The notes under the pieces were generated by a model. That model was not told the DNA's origin, searched no databases, and worked only from the letters and a program-made list of their open reading frames with translations. Source: Bdellovibrionales bacterium (lineage in GTDB: Bacteria > Bdellovibrionota > Bacteriovoracia > Bacteriovoracales > Bacteriovoracaceae). From it: a DNA stretch of 9,596 nucleotides. Positions within the stretch are counted from its first letter, which is position 1; the number at the start of each line of letters is the position of its first letter. Shown here one piece after another: positions 5,922 through 9,596 of this stretch. A program made the position numbers and the translations under genes. The DNA is taken from contig DAOVTR010000036.1 of assembly GCA_030633015.1 (NCBI GenBank), forward strand, positions 1 through 9,596, given 5' to 3'.

Positions 5922-8900
5922 TCATTTATCATCGTGCTCTCCTCCAATCGAAGCAGTAGCACCTTTTAAAATCTGACCTTTTAAATTGTCTCCCCAACAC
6001 TTAATTTTTTCACTACCACTCTCTACTCCAAGAGCACAACTAAACGCATCACCTGTTGTTATTTGAGAAGCGAGAAAATCAACTCCAATGTCTACACTCT
6101 CTATATTATCTCCCATCTGCCCGGCCATATTCCCATAACCAGAAAGTGGCCCCTGAGCGTCTTCATCCCAACAAGAGACAAAATCACTTCCATCAATATT
6201 TGAGGCCCAACAAGTTCCTATTGCCCCAACAACTTTACCAAGTTCAAAATTTCGCCCCCAACATTTAACACGGTTTTCACTGTCAATAACGCAACTAAAT
6301 GCGCCACCAAGAGAGAGTTCCTGAGCATAACTTGATCCTAAATCTACGCTTTGGTTTGCACTTAATACTCCTGAAGAGTGTTCAAGACCTAACTGTCCAA
6401 AAAGATCATTGTTTCCCCAACACCTCATTGATTGATCTGCCATAATTGCGCAGGTATGGGCCGTATCTAATGATACTTTTGAAACATTTGTCAAAACCAA
6501 TTGAGGAGTATTATAAGAGAGCTGATTTCCAACTCCCAACTGCCCTTGACCATTATCACCCCAACAATACAGGTCTAAATTATCCAAAATTGCACAGGTA
6601 TGGGCAAATCCAGCCTCAATACTTTCAACTGATCTTTCTGGAGGAAAATTAATGGTCGCAATATTTGAAATATCTCCAGCGCCATCTCCAATATTTTCGA
6701 CAACCTCACCTAAGCCTAGCTGGCCATCAATGGCCTTACCCCAACAGGTAGCTTGTCCATCATTAAATATTACACAACTATGAAATGCTCCAAGAGAAAT
6801 ATCCACAATATATTTATCGTCAACATTCAAATGGTTTACTCTGGTTGGACTATCTTCATCTAAACTATTTTCAAGCCCTAGCTGTCCACTATTATTATAT
6901 CCCCAACAAAAAAACTCTCCATAAATATTAGTAGCACAGGTATGCTTTCCTCCAACTCCTATAACTGGATCATAAATTCCATTACCATAAATTGATTTAC
7001 TACTGTTTGCTGGAAGATTTCCACCACTAACAGTAACGTTGCCACTAAATTTATAAGCAATATTAGGTTCAAATGAGAGAGTCACGCTACACTCTTGAGC
7101 TATGGCCAAATCACTTCCACTGCAGCTGTCTGTAACAACATCAACCCACTCAGGATAAGAAATGTTTAAACCGGAAGCAATATCGGAACCACTGTTTTTC
7201 AGTGAAAAAGATATTGGACTACTTGAATTAAGTTCAATGTCTCCAAAACTAATAACACCTAAAGGATCAATAAAATCAATCTGTGGCTGAATATATCCAG
7301 TGGCACCGATACTGACTAGGGATATGGATTGACTAGTAACCCCATCTCCATATGAAATAGAAACCTCACCACTAAAAGTACCTGCACCTGGTGAATTAAA
7401 TCTTACATATACTCTACAATCTTCTCCATCATCAAGCACTCTTCCAATTGTACAAGCATCATAACCTGAATTTACAAACTCAAATGTAGCTACTCCTGCT
7501 GAAATACTAATTGCAGAAATTGTAGAATTATAATAATTACCATCAGCATTTAAAATTCTAAAATATCCTGTTGAAGTATTTCCAATTAAAGTATTACTTA
7601 CACTATATGCACTTGAAACAGACATGCTGGCAGGGTTAACTCCTGTTCCTCTTATGCTCCGAGAATAACTTTGATCATCAAGAGGATCAGTCGTTTCACT
7701 AGTATAATTTACTTCAACATTTTTACTTACCAAGCCTGCAATCGTAGGATTAAAAGTCAAATACATACGACAAGAATCATCTGCTTGCGATAAAGTACCA
7801 GATGGACAATTTCCATTCTCTCCAGGAAACAGACCGCTAACTGCATAAGTAAATGGAGCAAGATCTCCAGCTAAACTAAAACTTACTCCTACTGCATTTT
7901 CAGATCCAAAATGCCTAACAGTTAAATATCTCGAGATTCCGCTATGGCCAGTGATAATTTCATTTGAAAAATCACTTATCCAATCAATGGTTAGATATGC
8001 TTTAGAAGATGCCACTCCCTCCATGACTTTTGTAATTTCACGTATATTTTTACCAGTATCGTACTTCACTGTATAAATTGAATTTCTAATACCTATTCCA
8101 TATTCTTCAGTAGGCCTAAATCTAGTTCTGACATAGCATTTACTGCTTTGAACATTTTGAATTAAATCACAATAACCCGATCTATAATATTGAAAGATTT
8201 CCTGATTAATACCTGAAAGAGAAAAATTATCACTACTTGGTACAGTAACAGGGACAGCTGTCTCTGGATTTATTAGATGAAGATAAAAATAACTACTATA
8301 CCTTGTATACCGATAAGATGTATCAGCAAATACATAGGAAGGATCACTGTTTTCAAATTCTAAAATCCCTTCCTCTCCACCTGCTCCAACAATCTCAAGC
8401 TCATTAGTAAGTTTAGTATCATCAACTAATCCATCTTTATAACTTAACTGAATAAAATCACTATAGACCTCAACTGCTAAAGGAGAAAACTCCACGACAA
8501 TAGTACAATCTCCAGAAACTAACCCACAATCTCCCCCCTCACCTGGAAAATATCCACCTTTAAAGCTATAAACCTCTGGATTATTAAATTCCATTTCCTG
8601 CAAACTATGAGCTATTTGGTTGCCACTTACTCTTGATACATTGAAGGTAAAGGTGACGCTCTCTTCAGGAAAAATCAGAGGATAAGTTAAATTATTGTAT
8701 GCTGCAAATACGGTTCCTGAAGCTGGAGTAATCTGCAGCGTTGCTCCTATTTTTTCGTCTGTAGCTGAACCCGCTAACTGTTTTTGGGCCCGAACCATAT
8801 TAGAACTATTAGAATAATCCAACGTAAGATAACGACCATACTCTCCCGAGTGCAAAGGATTAAAATCTATTTCGATAGTACATGAATCAGTAAAACTACT

Positions 8901-9596
8901 TGCATCTGCCGGATCAATCTTCCCAAGATAGTTTCCACAACTACCATTTGCTCCTGGATAGAGTTGATTATCACCAGAAAATTTAAAACCATCTCCTACT
9001 AAAAAAGGTTGAACTGATATTCCACTGGCCCTTTTAGTTGGATCACCAGCATAATTTACTTTTAAAATTTCTCTTACTGTATCATCTGTCAAAAGATCAC
9101 CAAAATCATATTCAAAAAGATGATCAAAATAAATAAAAGGAGTACCAACTCCTTGACCAGTCATAGAAAGATTTACATCTTTATTAAAGAAACCCGAATG
9201 ATACTCTATATTCATTTTTTCGTTATATTCGCTCACGGCCGTCGGCCTAAAACCAACAACAATTGAGCACTCTTCACCTGCCGCAATCGTTAGGCCACAA
9301 CTGCCACCAACTCCAGGCCACTGACCTCCCACTAAAAAAAAATGATCAGTTTGCAAATCTCCAACAATCCTTCCTCGATATTCACCAACATTTGAAAGAA
9401 TTATTTTTCTTGGAAAGGGATAATTAATTGAGACCTCTCCATAATCATGGATGAGTTGATCATCGGTAATAATTAGTACTGCTGCTGATGCCTTGTCAAC
9501 TTCAGGCATTATCCTAAAACCTTCCTCTTTATCTCCAAAGCATCCAATAAAAGATAAAGAGAAAATTAAAATATAAAAAAGAGTCATTAAACGCAC
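5922..9596 (-). CDS. Large surface lipoprotein: seven hydin/ASH-like modules plus RCC1 propeller, C-terminally truncated
   Basis: At least 1224 residues are visible. The N-terminus (MTLFYILIFSLSFIGC) is a lipoprotein signal with FIGC as lipobox and Cys19 as the lipidated residue; Phe-Gly follows the Cys, so there is no inner-membrane retention Asp at +2. The GTG at 9594-9596 gives a basic n-region (VRLMTL); the ATG at 9587 would leave none. The true start is therefore the GTG or lies just outside the window. Residues about 38-873 are seven tandem beta-sandwich modules of hydin/SPD-2 type, with recurring PGxxGxCG, C-I-V-F-P and final GxG motifs. Residues about 878-1224 are RCC1 repeats with HTC...CWG...GQLG. 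Such proteins are usually exported adhesins or binding scaffolds; no enzyme motif is seen and the ligand is unknown. The product stops after blade six of an apparent seven-blade propeller, so it may be misfolded or non-functional. Confidence 0.85.
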   Translation of the reverse strand: MRLMTLFYILIFSLSFIGCFGDKEEGFRIMPEVDKASAAVLIITDDQLIHDYGEVSINYPFPRKIILSNVGEYRGRIVGDLQTDHFFLVGGQWPGVGGSCGLTIAAGEECSIVVGFRPTAVSEYNEKMNIEYHSGFFNKDVNLSMTGQGVGTPFIYFDHLFEYDFGDLLTDDTVREILKVNYAGDPTKRASGISVQPFLVGDGFKFSGDNQLYPGANGSCGNYLGKIDPADASSFTDSCTIEIDFNPLHSGEYGRYLTLDYSNSSNMVRAQKQLAGSATDEKIGATLQITPASGTVFAAYNNLTYPLIFPEESVTFTFNVSRVSGNQIAHSLQEMEFNNPEVYSFKGGYFPGEGGDCGLVSGDCTIVVEFSPLAVEVYSDFIQLSYKDGLVDDTKLTNELEIVGAGGEEGILEFENSDPSYVFADTSYRYTRYSSYFYLHLINPETAVPVTVPSSDNFSLSGINQEIFQYYRSGYCDLIQNVQSSKCYVRTRFRPTEEYGIGIRNSIYTVKYDTGKNIREITKVMEGVASSKAYLTIDWISDFSNEIITGHSGISRYLTVRHFGSENAVGVSFSLAGDLAPFTYAVSGLFPGENGNCPSGTLSQADDSCRMYLTFNPTIAGLVSKNVEVNYTSETTDPLDDQSYSRSIRGTGVNPASMSVSSAYSVSNTLIGNTSTGYFRILNADGNYYNSTISAISISAGVATFEFVNSGYDACTIGRVLDDGEDCRVYVRFNSPGAGTFSGEVSISYGDGVTSQSISLVSIGATGYIQPQIDFIDPLGVISFGDIELNSSSPISFSLKNSGSDIASGLNISYPEWVDVVTDSCSGSDLAIAQECSVTLSFEPNIAYKFSGNVTVSGGNLPANSSKSIYGNGIYDPVIGVGGKHTCATNIYGEFFCWGYNNSGQLGLENSLDEDSPTRVNHLNVDDKYIVDISLGAFHSCVIFNDGQATCWGKAIDGQLGLGEVVENIGDGAGDISNIATINFPPERSVESIEAGFAHTCAILDNLDLYCWGDNGQGQLGVGNQLSYNTPQLVLTNVSKVSLDTAHTCAIMADQSMRCWGNNDLFGQLGLEHSSGVLSANQSVDLGSSYAQELSLGGAFSCVIDSENRVKCWGRNFELGKVVGAIGTCWASNIDGSDFVSCWDEDAQGPLSGYGNMAGQMGDNIESVDIGVDFLASQITTGDAFSCALGVESGSEKIKCWGDNLKGQILKGATASIGGEHDDK
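5925..6965 (-). repeat. Six complete RCC1 blades before the stop codon
   Basis: The blade cores are HTC/HSC/FSC, about ten residues, CWG, then GQLG or a variant. Cys pairs fall at 887/897, 941/951, 1001/1011, 1049/1059, 1102/1112 and 1187/1200. Blade five holds an insertion with an additional pair (1129/1142). RCC1 folds are seven-bladed propellers, and the seventh blade core is found downstream of the stop at 5706-5921. Confidence 0.85.
6969..9485 (-). repeat. Seven tandem hydin/ASH-like modules, each with a cysteine pair
   Basis: The module limits in the protein are roughly residues 38-150, 152-276, 284-407, 410-530, 533-652, 655-767 and 770-873. Each carries one pair of cysteines near its second half: 100/110, 220/239, 357/364, 476/487, 597/609, 715/727 and 825/836. 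They sit around a recurrent F-P-G-x-G-G-x-C ... C-x-I/V-x-V-x-F-x-P pattern, followed by a Y/G turn and closing GxG. The modules are well diverged from each other, so the duplication is old. The pairs probably form disulfides outside the cytoplasm (inference). Confidence 0.7.

Overview
The window is AT-rich (visibly low GC, not computed) and every gene I can support lies on the minus strand. The gene content suggests a Gram-negative bacterium: an outer-membrane-type lipoprotein, a SPOR/LysM envelope protein, a Na+-pump decarboxylase subunit and a one-piece pyruvate:ferredoxin oxidoreductase. The low GC, together with large lipoproteins that mix hydin-like modules and RCC1 repeats and with LysM-SPOR proteins, reminds me of the Bacteriovorax/Halobacteriovorax side of the Bdellovibrio-type predators. 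That placement is an inference from style, not a proven assignment.

Layout in transcription order (high to low coordinates). (1) 9596-5922: a very large lipoprotein with seven hydin/ASH-like beta modules, each with a Cys pair, followed by an RCC1 beta-propeller. Six blades precede the stop. A seventh, well preserved blade lies in the same frame beyond two in-frame stops (5706-5921), so the gene looks truncated by nonsense changes or paired small indels. (2) 5666-4893: a 257-residue membrane protein with a winged-helix-like cytoplasmic part, one membrane helix, then LysM and SPOR domains. (3) 4892-4698: a 195-bp regulatory gap with a candidate promoter and two perfect inverted repeats. (4) 4697-1134: pyruvate:ferredoxin (flavodoxin) oxidoreductase (nifJ/por), complete, followed by a good intrinsic terminator. 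(5) 990-763: OadG-like gamma subunit of a Na+-translocating decarboxylase. (6) 715-1 (cut by the window edge): an OadA/PycB-type carboxyltransferase subunit, 47 bp downstream of oadG in the same apparent operon.

The left half is a coherent pyruvate node. A biotin-dependent, probably Na+-pumping decarboxylase would make pyruvate from oxaloacetate, and the oxidoreductase would turn pyruvate into acetyl-CoA, CO2 and reduced ferredoxin/flavodoxin. The terminator at 1083-1113 separates the two transcription units. The right half concerns the cell envelope. I see no RNA genes, insertion sequences, CRISPR array or defence system. The most unusual items are the interrupted seven-blade propeller gene and the winged-helix/TM/LysM/SPOR fusion.
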